Origin: Candidatus Bathyarchaeota archaeon
GTDB taxonomy: Archaea > Thermoproteota > Bathyarchaeia > Bathyarchaeales > Bathycorpusculaceae
Length of the DNA: 5,285 nt
Reading direction: 5' to 3'
NCBI GenBank assembly: GCA_014859805.1
Contig: JACUTN010000058.1
Coordinates: 1-5,285 of the forward strand
A model generated the notes under the pieces. It had not been told where the DNA came from. It ran no database searches and saw nothing but the letters and a program-made list of their open reading frames with translations. The position numbers were made by a program, and so were the translations under genes. Below, one piece after another: positions 1 to 5,285 of this stretch. The first letter of the stretch is position 1. The number at the start of each line of letters is the position of its first letter.

Positions 1-599
1 ACAAGCACTATTGTCTCAAAAAAGGGTAAAGCACGCTTCGCAACAATACTGGTTTTTATCCCATTTTTCTCAAATCTCAGCGAAGTTTCGTTAACGTTGG
101 ACAAGGTGGACTGCATCAAAAGGATGCACCCATTCTCTTTCAGATATCCTGGTGCCTCGCAAATGAAACGGTCAATAACTTGTCTGCCACCAGCTCCGCC
201 AGCCCAAGCACGTCCAAGCCACGATTTATCTTCAGAGGGTTTTGAAGGTAAATAAGGAGCATTAAAGAGAATTGAATCAAACTTTTCTTCTGTTCTTATA
301 GGTGTAAACAAGTCGCCTTGCAAGAAACAGATTTTGTCCAACACATTATTCAGCTTTGCGTTTTCCTTCGCACATCGAACAGCATAGGGATTTATGTCAA
401 CCATAACAATTTTTGCGGCTTTGTCTGCTGCAATTATGCCCAATATGCCGCATCCAGTGCCCATATCAAGAATAACTTCGTCTTTTTTCACAGCTAAATT
501 TTCAGCGAAAAGAAAAGAGTCTTCTGCGGGTTCGTAAACATTCTCATAAACGTGAAAAACGTGGTCTCTGAAATACACTTTCTTACTTGGCGAGGGCAT
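1..599 (-). CDS. HemK/Mtq2-like class I protein methyltransferase, 3'-truncated by window
   Basis: SAM-dependent methyltransferase of the HemK-related archaeal/eukaryotic Mtq2 type. Relatives methylate the glutamine of the GGQ motif in release factor aRF1/eRF1, usually with a Trm112 partner; the substrate here is inferred. 199 residues are visible and the family is about 180-210 long, so little is missing. Seen in order: the PAEDS signature near residues 24-28, SAM motif I DMGTGCG at 45-51, the acidic motif II VDINPYA at 67-73, the catalytic-loop motif NAPYLPSKP at 113-121 (usually NPPY), and GGAGGRQVIDRF at 134-145. The ATG at 599-597 is chosen because an in-frame TAG lies one codon upstream and GGAG sits 9 nt before it. 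It overlaps the end of ksgA by 17 bp. A GTG at 578-576 is the alternative start and would begin just after the ksgA stop. Family is confident; the exact substrate is not. Confidence 0.9.
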   Translation of the reverse strand, partial: MPSPSKKVYFRDHVFHVYENVYEPAEDSFLFAENLAVKKDEVILDMGTGCGILGIIAADKAAKIVMVDINPYAVRCAKENAKLNNVLDKICFLQGDLFTPIRTEEKFDSILFNAPYLPSKPSEDKSWLGRAWAGGAGGRQVIDRFICEAPGYLKENGCILLMQSTLSNVNETSLRFEKNGIKTSIVAKRALPFFETIVL

Positions 600-1413
600 T
601 TGCTAAGGCTCCGAAATCTTCAGGTGCCAGTTCTCTCACTCGTTTGTCATGAAAAGGAAGGGAATCAGCCAATTTGACAGCGTTTTCCGCGGTCGTAGCA
701 TGCTTGCTTTTTATAAATGGTAGAACAGCGTTTCTAACCTTTCTATTGCGCTGTGTGAAAAGCGCTTGAACAAGTTGCTTAAACAAAACTTTATCTTTCA
801 AGGTGAAAGGCGGCGGTTTTTTCGGTTCTAAGCGTACAATGATTGAACTCACTTCTGGCTGGGGATAAAACATCCATTTCGGGATCTCTTCGAAGAGTTC
901 AACCTCAACATGATAGTATGCAACAACTGTTAACCACCCATAATCTTCACTTCCAACAGAAGCCACAAGCCGGTTCGCAAATTCTTTTTGAAAAATCAGG
1001 ACTGCACACTCAAAATTTTTGTTGAAAAGCCAAGGAAGCAGAGATGAAGAAATGTAGTAAGGTGGGATTGAAACAACTTTGTTGAACTGTGATACCTGCA
1101 CTTTAAGGACGTTGCCCTCGACTAGCTCAACGTTAGGGAAATCCCTAAGCTCCTCACGTAAAACACTCACAAGTCTTGAATCAGATTCAACAGCTAAAAC
1201 ACACTTGCATTTGTCGGCGAGAAAACACGTTAAGAAACCTAAACCAGCACCAATATCCAACACTACGTCGTCCCGGCTTAGTGATGCATACTTAGCCATA
1301 CACTGAAAAATTGAAGGTTCCACCATGAAATTCTGTCCTAAACGCTTCTTCGGAAAAATTCGGTATCGTCGAAGTAGAAACTTCGTTCTTTCTAGGAGAC
1401 TCATGACGGTCAT
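583..1413 (-). CDS. ksgA: KsgA/RsmA/Dim1-family 16S rRNA adenine N6-dimethyltransferase
   Basis: Family enzymes dimethylate two adjacent adenines in the 3'-terminal helix of small-subunit rRNA during 30S maturation. 276 residues, normal for archaeal members. Seen: the N-terminal KKRLGQNF motif at 22-29, SAM motif I DIGAGLG at 53-59, the acidic ribose contact E76 in AVES, then EGNVLKV at 99-105 and SIPPYYISSS at 115-124. After these come QKEFANRLVA at 142-151, the FYPQPEVSS loop at 182-190, and the C-terminal helical domain with TQRNRKVRN at 220-228. Two active-site positions are unusual: motif III normally has Asp where N101 stands, and the N-L/I-P-Y motif has Ile116 for Asn. The ATG at 1413 overlaps the upstream stop by one base (TAATG), suggesting coupled translation; a second ATG at 1404 would shorten it by three residues. 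Family assignment is secure. Whether it dimethylates normally is open. Confidence 0.95.
   Translation of the reverse strand: MTVMSLLERTKFLLRRYRIFPKKRLGQNFMVEPSIFQCMAKYASLSRDDVVLDIGAGLGFLTCFLADKCKCVLAVESDSRLVSVLREELRDFPNVELVEGNVLKVQVSQFNKVVSIPPYYISSSLLPWLFNKNFECAVLIFQKEFANRLVASVGSEDYGWLTVVAYYHVEVELFEEIPKWMFYPQPEVSSIIVRLEPKKPPPFTLKDKVLFKQLVQALFTQRNRKVRNAVLPFIKSKHATTAENAVKLADSLPFHDKRVRELAPEDFGALANALAK
609..612 (-). promoter_or_regulatory. Shine-Dalgarno site for the HemK-like gene, inside ksgA
   Basis: GGAG on the minus strand, 9 nt before the ATG at 599, lies inside the last codons of ksgA. It supports the overlapping ATG start over the downstream GTG at 578. Spacing and match are reasonable for archaeal initiation, but this is a four-base match only. 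Confidence 0.45.
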
Positions 1414-1997
1414 TAACCAGTTAAGTTGCGTCTAGCAATCCTTGTGAACAACCGATACTTACTCCCGCCAGCCAACTCCTCCAAAATCCTTTTAGTAATC
1501 AACTTAACAGGGTCAGGTATTTGCGTGCGTTTCTGCAGGTCTTCAAAATTTTCAAAGGGTTTCCTTTCACGTTCGTCAATGACTTGCCACATGTACTTTT
1601 TCCCTATTCCCGGAATCAACTCCAAAGCATGCATCCGAGGCGTTATGGCATGAGCTGTGTTGAAAAAGTGGACAAACTCTTTTCCGCGATTAAGCACTAT
1701 CTTGCTGATCACTGCAGGAAGTTCCATCTTCGCAGCCCCAGTCAACTCATCATAACTTATTCGCCCAATGATATACGTGATTTCCTTACGAGCCTTCTTC
1801 CCAACATAAACACGATCATGAGGCTTCAGCACAGTGCCTTCCTTGGCTAAGGCTTCTAAAAGTGTGAAAAATTCTTCGCCTAAAAGTTGGACGAGAGCTC
1901 CCGCTCTGTATCCGGCTCTCCCAGTGGGACGTGTTCCCGGGCGGCCGTGTGGCAGGAAATCTAGGACATAAGCGTGCTCTTCGTATCGCTTCTCCAT
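1413..1997 (-). CDS. DUF655 family protein, predicted nucleic-acid-binding (helix-hairpin-helix)
   Basis: A 194-residue member of the archaeal DUF655 family (COG1491 type); no biochemical role is known to me. The N-terminal HAYVLDFLPHGRPG stretch (8-21) is the family hallmark. It is followed by a probable beta-rich OB-like region (about 55-105) with KPHDRVYVGKK at 58-68. A helix-hairpin-helix follows around 125-144, with the hairpin PGIGKK at 129-134, a fold that usually contacts DNA or RNA backbone. The C-terminus is basic (KYRLFTRIARRN, 180-191), which also fits nucleic-acid binding. The ATG at 1997 is the only sensible start, since an in-frame TAG lies four codons upstream. The stop overlaps the ksgA start by one base, so the two are probably co-translated; a link to rRNA processing or 30S assembly is inferred from this. 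No clear Shine-Dalgarno precedes it, so initiation may be from a short leader or by read-through from rpoF. Confidence 0.92.
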   Translation of the reverse strand: MEKRYEEHAYVLDFLPHGRPGTRPTGRAGYRAGALVQLLGEEFFTLLEALAKEGTVLKPHDRVYVGKKARKEITYIIGRISYDELTGAAKMELPAVISKIVLNRGKEFVHFFNTAHAITPRMHALELIPGIGKKYMWQVIDERERKPFENFEDLQKRTQIPDPVKLITKRILEELAGGSKYRLFTRIARRNLTG

Positions 1998-2050
1998 TGT
2001 ATTCGCCTATAATTTAGTCTCTTATTGCTTAAAAAATGTAAGCAAAAATG
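1998..2050 (-). promoter_or_regulatory. AT-rich 53-bp gap: possible internal promoter for DUF655-ksgA-hemK
   Basis: This is the longest intergenic gap in the window. It holds a T-run followed by TTTTTTAAG (2036-2028), roughly 30-38 bases before the DUF655 ATG, which resembles a poor archaeal TATA box and would give a very short leader. A second AT tract, TAAATTATA (2016-2008), lies closer to the gene. No good BRE is visible, and the same bases overlap the inverted repeat, so a terminator reading is equally possible. Confidence 0.25.
2025..2045 (-). repeat. Perfect 7-bp inverted repeat with 7-nt loop after rpoF
   Basis: On the minus strand TTGCTTA (2045-2039) and TAAGCAA (2031-2025) are perfect inverted copies around the 7-nt loop CATTTTT, beginning five bases after the rpoF stop codon. 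The stem has only two G-C pairs, so an RNA hairpin would be weak. It could be a U-rich archaeal terminator or attenuator, a protein-binding palindrome, or chance in AT-rich DNA. Confidence 0.4.
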
Positions 2051-2389
2051 CTATTTCAATTTTCTGTGTTCATCTAACAAGTTGACTATGGCTTCGAGTT
2101 TTGAGGTTTCAATAATTTTGCGTCCACCAGAAAGGAAAACTCTCAACTCTTCGACGCTTTTAGGCATGCAGTTAACGACTTGAATGGCTTCTTCCTCCTC
2201 TAAACCAAATTTCTCCACAAGTTTTTCAACGAGTTTTTCAGACGCTTCAGCATCTACCTTGGAAAATTTAGATGCGTAATCCAGTGTGCGACGCTGAAAC
2301 TGATCTAAATTTTCTTCTCCTAAAGACACCAGCAACTTCTTAACTTGCGGAACTGTGAGATTCTTTTCTGTTATCGCGTTTTTTGCCAT
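2051..2389 (-). CDS. rpoF: DNA-directed RNA polymerase subunit F (RpoF/Rpb4)
   Basis: Archaeal homologue of eukaryotic Rpb4. With subunit E (Rpb7) it forms the stalk of RNA polymerase, which helps open-complex formation, processivity and nascent RNA contact. 112 residues from the ATG at 2389, a typical length. An N-terminal part is followed by a charged helical stretch with a short EKLVEKLVEKF repeat, an acidic GLEEEEA segment, and the HRDC-like C-terminal part with CMPKSVEELR, the region that marks the family. A TTG at 2395, directly after the L21e TGA stop, is an in-frame alternative adding two residues (114 in total); ATG is preferred as the usual codon. No Shine-Dalgarno is seen, so translation probably depends on ribosomes finishing L21e. 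The L21e-RpoF pair is a common archaeal arrangement. Confidence 0.93.
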   Translation of the reverse strand: MAKNAITEKNLTVPQVKKLLVSLGEENLDQFQRRTLDYASKFSKVDAEASEKLVEKLVEKFGLEEEEAIQVVNCMPKSVEELRVFLSGGRKIIETSKLEAIVNLLDEHRKLK

Positions 2390-2395
2390 TTTCAA

Positions 2396-2689
2396 TCAAC
2401 TTTTATAAGGTTCTAAATGTTCAGGTCTAACAATAATCTCTTTGACAGCGTTTCCTTGTGTAACACTCAAAACGTAGCTTCTTCCACGTTTTTCAATAAC
2501 TGTGCCGACTTTGCCGTGATAACGTCTATGAGGCATACCCTTTTGGACACTTGGCTCTATCTTAATGACTACACTGTTTCCAGGCTTGTATTCATAGAGC
2601 AGTTTGCTTAGTCTCATTTTACCCCTTTCTCTCGGCTTCTTTTTCAGAAGATGACGCGTTCCCGCACGAAAACCCTTGGATTTCTTCAT
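2396..2689 (-). CDS. rpl21e: 50S ribosomal protein L21e (eL21)
   Basis: Large-subunit ribosomal protein shared by archaea and eukaryotes. 97 residues, the normal archaeal size, and strongly basic. The N-terminus KSKGFRAGTRHLLKKKPRERGK (3-24, basic, rRNA-binding) is the family hallmark, though two residues in it vary between lineages. It is followed by an SH3-like beta-barrel with YKPGNSVVIKIEPSVQKGMP (34-53) and the RRYHGKVGTV motif (55-64), ending in RPEHLEPYK. The ATG at 2689 is supported by a strong purine-rich ribosome-binding site directly upstream. It lies 12 bp after the Pus10 stop and abuts rpoF, fitting an operon. Confidence 0.96.
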   Translation of the reverse strand: MKKSKGFRAGTRHLLKKKPRERGKMRLSKLLYEYKPGNSVVIKIEPSVQKGMPHRRYHGKVGTVIEKRGRSYVLSVTQGNAVKEIIVRPEHLEPYKS

Positions 2690-2701
2690 TTCCTCTTCCT
2701 C
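2690..2701 (-). promoter_or_regulatory. Ribosome-binding site of rpl21e: tandem GAGGAA
   Basis: The whole 12-nt gap between the Pus10 stop and the L21e ATG is two exact copies of GAGGAA. The upstream GAGG (2701-2698) is 8 nt from the ATG, a good Shine-Dalgarno spacing. The second copy (2695-2692) is only 2 nt away and probably too close to act. This is the strongest ribosome-binding site in the window and fits a highly translated ribosomal protein. Confidence 0.7.
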
Positions 2702-4036
2702 TTAACTCTTCATAAATACGTTCAAAACATCGAGCTCCATGGGCTCCGCTTTGTTTTTGAGAACTTCTGAAACACTGGGTTTGGTTCTACCATCATCAGC
2801 AGTCACCAATTCCTTAACATATAGCCCTCCTTGACAACGTATTCTCACTTCAGCCTTTTTAGGCGACAACTTCTTTACCTTAATCTCGTATATGTACCTT
2901 TCTCGTGTCAAGTCTGCCCGTCTGTGCAAGACACGTGTTGGGGTTCTTTGCTTGATCACAGTGTTTGTCAGTTTTTCTTCTAGAAGATGCAGGTTTCCAG
3001 CTGTGATTTTGTTTTGGAACTTTATAATGACACGATATTCTTTTTGTGCTGACTCCGCCTTTTTCAACTTTCTAACAACATCTCTATCTGCGGAACATAG
3101 ATTTGAAACATTAACTTTCCCTTTAGCGTAAGCATTTACAGCCTTCTCTAGCTTTTCAAGGTCTAAAAACCGCTTCTTTGGTTTTGTAATTTCTATTACG
3201 AAGGGTCTGCCATTACCCAGCATCCGAGCGTCAATGTCTTCTCTTCCTGAGGCATGAAATGAGCCTTTGACACCACCTGTAGCCTCTAGAAAAGGCTGCT
3301 CGATTATTTCTTCCACTGATTCTGGATATGTTTTTCCAGTCCAGTTGCATTTTTCACAGCCTCTTCCCCTGCAGTTGGAACACAGCCATTTTGATTGCGG
3401 TATGCCTCTAACCAGTTTTCTATAACGTCCAGATACGTACAGCGGATTCACCTGAAGCTTTATCTCTTCCGTCAGCGGATTGACAAGCACAACCACTTCA
3501 GGTTTTTTGTACTCCACAGTTTTTCCGGCGTGTTCTGCAATTTTTTTGCCTATTATTCGTCCAAACTCGTTTCGCATGCTTTCGCCATAGCACACTTCGA
3601 GTTCAGCCTTGAATTCATCTTCACGTTCTTCAACTGCGACGGGAAGTTGTATGCCTACCAAAAAGCTGGTGTATTCATAGTCCTTAAGCTTGTCCAGAGC
3701 TTTTTCTGCAAGTTCGCCAACAATTTTAAATTTGTCTTCGCACAAGAAGCAGGTTTTTGGGACATGTTTTCTTGGAATACGTTTTTTCATTCTATGCAGT
3801 ATTTTTTTCGCTGTTTCGAAAAAACCATTTGTTGCAAGAATTTTAAGAGTTCTTATGCTCTCCTTGTTTTTGGAAAGAGCAAGCGTGTGAGCCTCTAGCG
3901 TCAAAATAGTTTTTACCGCTTTTCCTCTTTCATGGTTTTCCATGCCATGTCCGAGCAATGCAAACTGTCTTCCTAAGCAATGATCGCATAGAGGATGCTT
4001 CTCAAGCATCTTCAAAGCTTTTTCCAGAATACTCAT
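2702..4036 (-). CDS. pus10: tRNA pseudouridine synthase Pus10
   Basis: Archaeal Pus10 makes pseudouridine 55, and in many species 54, in the T-loop of tRNA. 444 residues, a typical archaeal length. The N-terminal part carries CDHC (17-20) and CFLC (96-99), four cysteines that in this family bind zinc, with a THUMP-like RNA-binding region after them (about 105-190). The next cysteine cluster, CSNCRGRGCEKC (219-230), leads into TGKTYPESVEEII (233-245), the family signature. The catalytic region is GREDIDARMLGNGRPF (264-279). D267 is the likely catalytic aspartate, by analogy with the G-R-x-D motif of other pseudouridine synthases. The C-terminal catalytic lobe includes KQRTPTRVLHRRADL (362-376) and the late GGLYVKELV motif (403-411). 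The ATG at 4036 is 31 bp after the SRP54 stop and has no clear Shine-Dalgarno; no in-frame start lies between. All key motifs are intact. Confidence 0.96.
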   Translation of the reverse strand: MSILEKALKMLEKHPLCDHCLGRQFALLGHGMENHERGKAVKTILTLEAHTLALSKNKESIRTLKILATNGFFETAKKILHRMKKRIPRKHVPKTCFLCEDKFKIVGELAEKALDKLKDYEYTSFLVGIQLPVAVEEREDEFKAELEVCYGESMRNEFGRIIGKKIAEHAGKTVEYKKPEVVVLVNPLTEEIKLQVNPLYVSGRYRKLVRGIPQSKWLCSNCRGRGCEKCNWTGKTYPESVEEIIEQPFLEATGGVKGSFHASGREDIDARMLGNGRPFVIEITKPKKRFLDLEKLEKAVNAYAKGKVNVSNLCSADRDVVRKLKKAESAQKEYRVIIKFQNKITAGNLHLLEEKLTNTVIKQRTPTRVLHRRADLTRERYIYEIKVKKLSPKKAEVRIRCQGGLYVKELVTADDGRTKPSVSEVLKNKAEPMELDVLNVFMKS

Positions 4037-4067
4037 GACGCCATTCCCTTTTTGCGTTCGATTAGAG

Positions 4068-5285
4068 TTACTTGAAATCTAGTGGCATTCCCTTCTTGAA
4101 AAATGGTAGTTTCTTTTTCCTCCGCAAAGTTTTCAGCATCCGACGCATCATGGAGTATTGTTTTAGGAGTTCTTTCACTTCTTTTTCGTTTGTTCCTGAG
4201 CCTCTTGCCACGCGTCTTATTCTTGAAGCGTTAAGAACTTTCGGGTTTTCCTTTTCTTTTGGCGTCATGGATTGAATTATTACGCGCCACTTCTCTAAAC
4301 GGTCTTCAGCTATTTCCAACTGTTCTTCTGGTATGTTGTAAGACATGCCTGGAAGCATTTTTAGAAGTTTTCGGAAAGGTCCCATCCCCTTTACTGCTTC
4401 GAACTGTTCATACATGTCTGTTAGTGTGAATTTCCCGCTTAAGATAGCCTTGGCCTTTTTTTCTGGAACCTTTATCTCTGCTTCACGTACCTTCTCAAGC
4501 AGGGTTTCCAGATCACCCATGCCTAGTAGTCTGCCCACGAAACGAGAAGGATTAAAAGATTCAATGTCTTGTATTTTTTCTCCTGAACTGATGAATTTTA
4601 TGGGTGCGCCTGTAGCTGCGACTGCTGAGAGGGCGCCACCTCCTCTAGCTGACCCGTCTAGTTTTGTTACGAGGATCGACCCTATCGGTGTTGCTTCGTT
4701 GAAGGCTTTTGCTTGAACCATTGCTTGTTGACCAATTGTTCCGTCGATCACGAGCATGATTTCGTCTGGCTTGATTTTTTTCTCAAGCACCTTCATCTCT
4801 TTGATTAGTTCTTGCTCTTCTTTGTGTCGCCCAGCAGTGTCAAGAATTATTAAGTCTTTGTTGCTGAACTGCTTCAGTCCTTCTGAGGCTAGTTTAACAG
4901 GTTTTTTCGCCTTCGGGTTTCCATATAAAGGTACGTTTATTCTGTTTGTGAGTTGCTGGAGTTGTGCATAAGCGCCTGGGCGGTATGTGTCGGCACAGAT
5001 CAAACCAAGTTTCAGTCCTCTTTTCTGGAAGTATCTTGCAAGTTTAGCAGCAGCCGTTGTTTTCCCAGACCCTTGGATGCCGACAAGCATTATTATTTTC
5101 CTTTTCTCAGGTTCTATCTTTATTGGAACTGGTTTTTCGCCGAGAAAGCGTGTTAGCTCTTCGTAAACGACTTTTAGTACGTGTTCGCGTCTTGAAATGC
5201 CTGGAGGAACTTTTTCTTTTAATGCTCTGTTTTCTATTCGCTTGGAAATGTCGAGTACAAGTTTGACGTTTACATCTGCTTGAAG
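4068..5285 (-). CDS. srp54: Signal recognition particle GTPase SRP54, 5'-truncated by window
   Basis: GTPase subunit of the archaeal signal recognition particle. It binds signal peptides and SRP RNA and delivers ribosomes to the FtsY receptor at the membrane. The frame is open to the window edge, giving 405 residues; about 35-45 N-terminal residues are missing against the usual 440-450. The visible part starts in the N domain with LQADVNVKLVLD. The G domain has G1 GIQGSGKTT (69-77), DTYRPG (99-104), G3 DTAGRHK (149-155), G4 TKLDGSARGGGAL (207-219) and SSGEKI (233-238). The methionine-rich M domain follows, with GMGPFRKLLKMLPGM (300-314) in the signal-binding region, the RNA-binding RRVARGSGT (357-365), and QYSMMRRML (376-384). 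It ends in a lysine-rich tail. An internal Met codon at 5090 is not the start, because the N domain continues upstream. It is the first visible gene of the run. Confidence 0.97.
   Translation of the reverse strand, partial: LQADVNVKLVLDISKRIENRALKEKVPPGISRREHVLKVVYEELTRFLGEKPVPIKIEPEKRKIIMLVGIQGSGKTTAAAKLARYFQKRGLKLGLICADTYRPGAYAQLQQLTNRINVPLYGNPKAKKPVKLASEGLKQFSNKDLIILDTAGRHKEEQELIKEMKVLEKKIKPDEIMLVIDGTIGQQAMVQAKAFNEATPIGSILVTKLDGSARGGGALSAVAATGAPIKFISSGEKIQDIESFNPSRFVGRLLGMGDLETLLEKVREAEIKVPEKKAKAILSGKFTLTDMYEQFEAVKGMGPFRKLLKMLPGMSYNIPEEQLEIAEDRLEKWRVIIQSMTPKEKENPKVLNASRIRRVARGSGTNEKEVKELLKQYSMMRRMLKTLRRKKKLPFFKKGMPLDFK

Noticed and set aside
2212..2238. Short imperfect tandem repeat inside rpoF encoding EKLVEKLVEKF
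   Set aside because: It is a heptad-like helical stretch made of similar codons, has mismatches, and is normal for a charged amphipathic helix.
3395..3898. 167-codon open frame on the plus strand antisense to pus10
   Set aside because: It lies wholly opposite a clear pus10 gene, its translation is Phe/Ser/Tyr-rich as expected from the complement of a Lys/Glu-rich protein, and it resembles no family. The other plus-strand frames are the same kind of shadow.
4033..4044. Three-codon ATG-GCG-TCA-TGA mini-ORF ending over the pus10 start
   Set aside because: Such short frames are expected by chance. Only the ATGA overlap and a nearby AGGGA support it, which is too little to call a leader peptide.
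5088..5090. ATG as the SRP54 start
   Set aside because: The reading frame continues 65 codons upstream to the window edge with recognisable N-domain sequence (ADVNVKLV), so this Met is internal.
1..5285. Defence, mobile-element, CRISPR or secondary-metabolism system
   Set aside because: Every gene belongs to a core archaeal family in a familiar order. No transposase, direct-repeat array, integrase, tRNA-attachment site or unusual domain fusion was seen.

Overview
The window looks like a piece of an archaeal chromosome of moderate GC, by eye in the low-to-mid 40s percent. All genes lie on the minus strand and read from the right edge to the left. The archaeal call rests on a eukaryote-type ribosomal protein L21e, an RNA polymerase Rpb4/RpoF subunit, a Pus10 pseudouridine synthase, an archaeal-type SRP54 and the archaeal family DUF655. 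Several sequence choices (for example the SRP54 G1 motif GIQGSGKTT and the form of KsgA) would fit a TACK-group archaeon such as a Bathyarchaeia member. That lineage is an impression from reading, not a computed placement.

In transcription order (high to low coordinates) the layout is: SRP54, 5' end cut by the window (5285-4068); tRNA pseudouridine synthase Pus10 (4036-2702); ribosomal protein L21e (2689-2396); RNA polymerase subunit RpoF/Rpb4 (2389 or 2395 to 2051); a DUF655 predicted nucleic-acid-binding protein with a helix-hairpin-helix (1997-1413); the KsgA/Dim1-type rRNA adenine dimethyltransferase (1413-583); and a HemK/Mtq2-like protein methyltransferase, 3' end cut (599-1). The junctions are 31 bp, 12 bp, 0-6 bp, 53 bp, a 1-bp overlap (TAATG) and a 17-bp overlap. 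This looks like one operon. The 53-bp AT-rich gap between rpoF and the DUF655 gene is the only place with room for an internal promoter, terminator or attenuator, and it holds a perfect 7-bp inverted repeat. No stretch over 300 bp lacks a gene, and no tRNA, rRNA, CRISPR or mobile element was seen.

Functionally this is a core information-processing cluster: protein targeting (SRP54), tRNA modification (Pus10), a large-subunit ribosomal protein (L21e), transcription (RpoF), small-subunit rRNA dimethylation (KsgA) and probable release-factor glutamine methylation (HemK/Mtq2-like). The gene order from L21e to HemK is widely conserved in archaea, so the window is mostly ordinary. The points worth a second look are in the details. 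The KsgA homologue departs from the family at two active-site motifs (Asp to Asn in motif III, Asn to Ile in the NLPY motif). The neighbouring HemK-like enzyme has NAPY instead of NPPY. The DUF655 protein has no known job despite its fixed company. I see no convincing sign of a new multi-gene system here.
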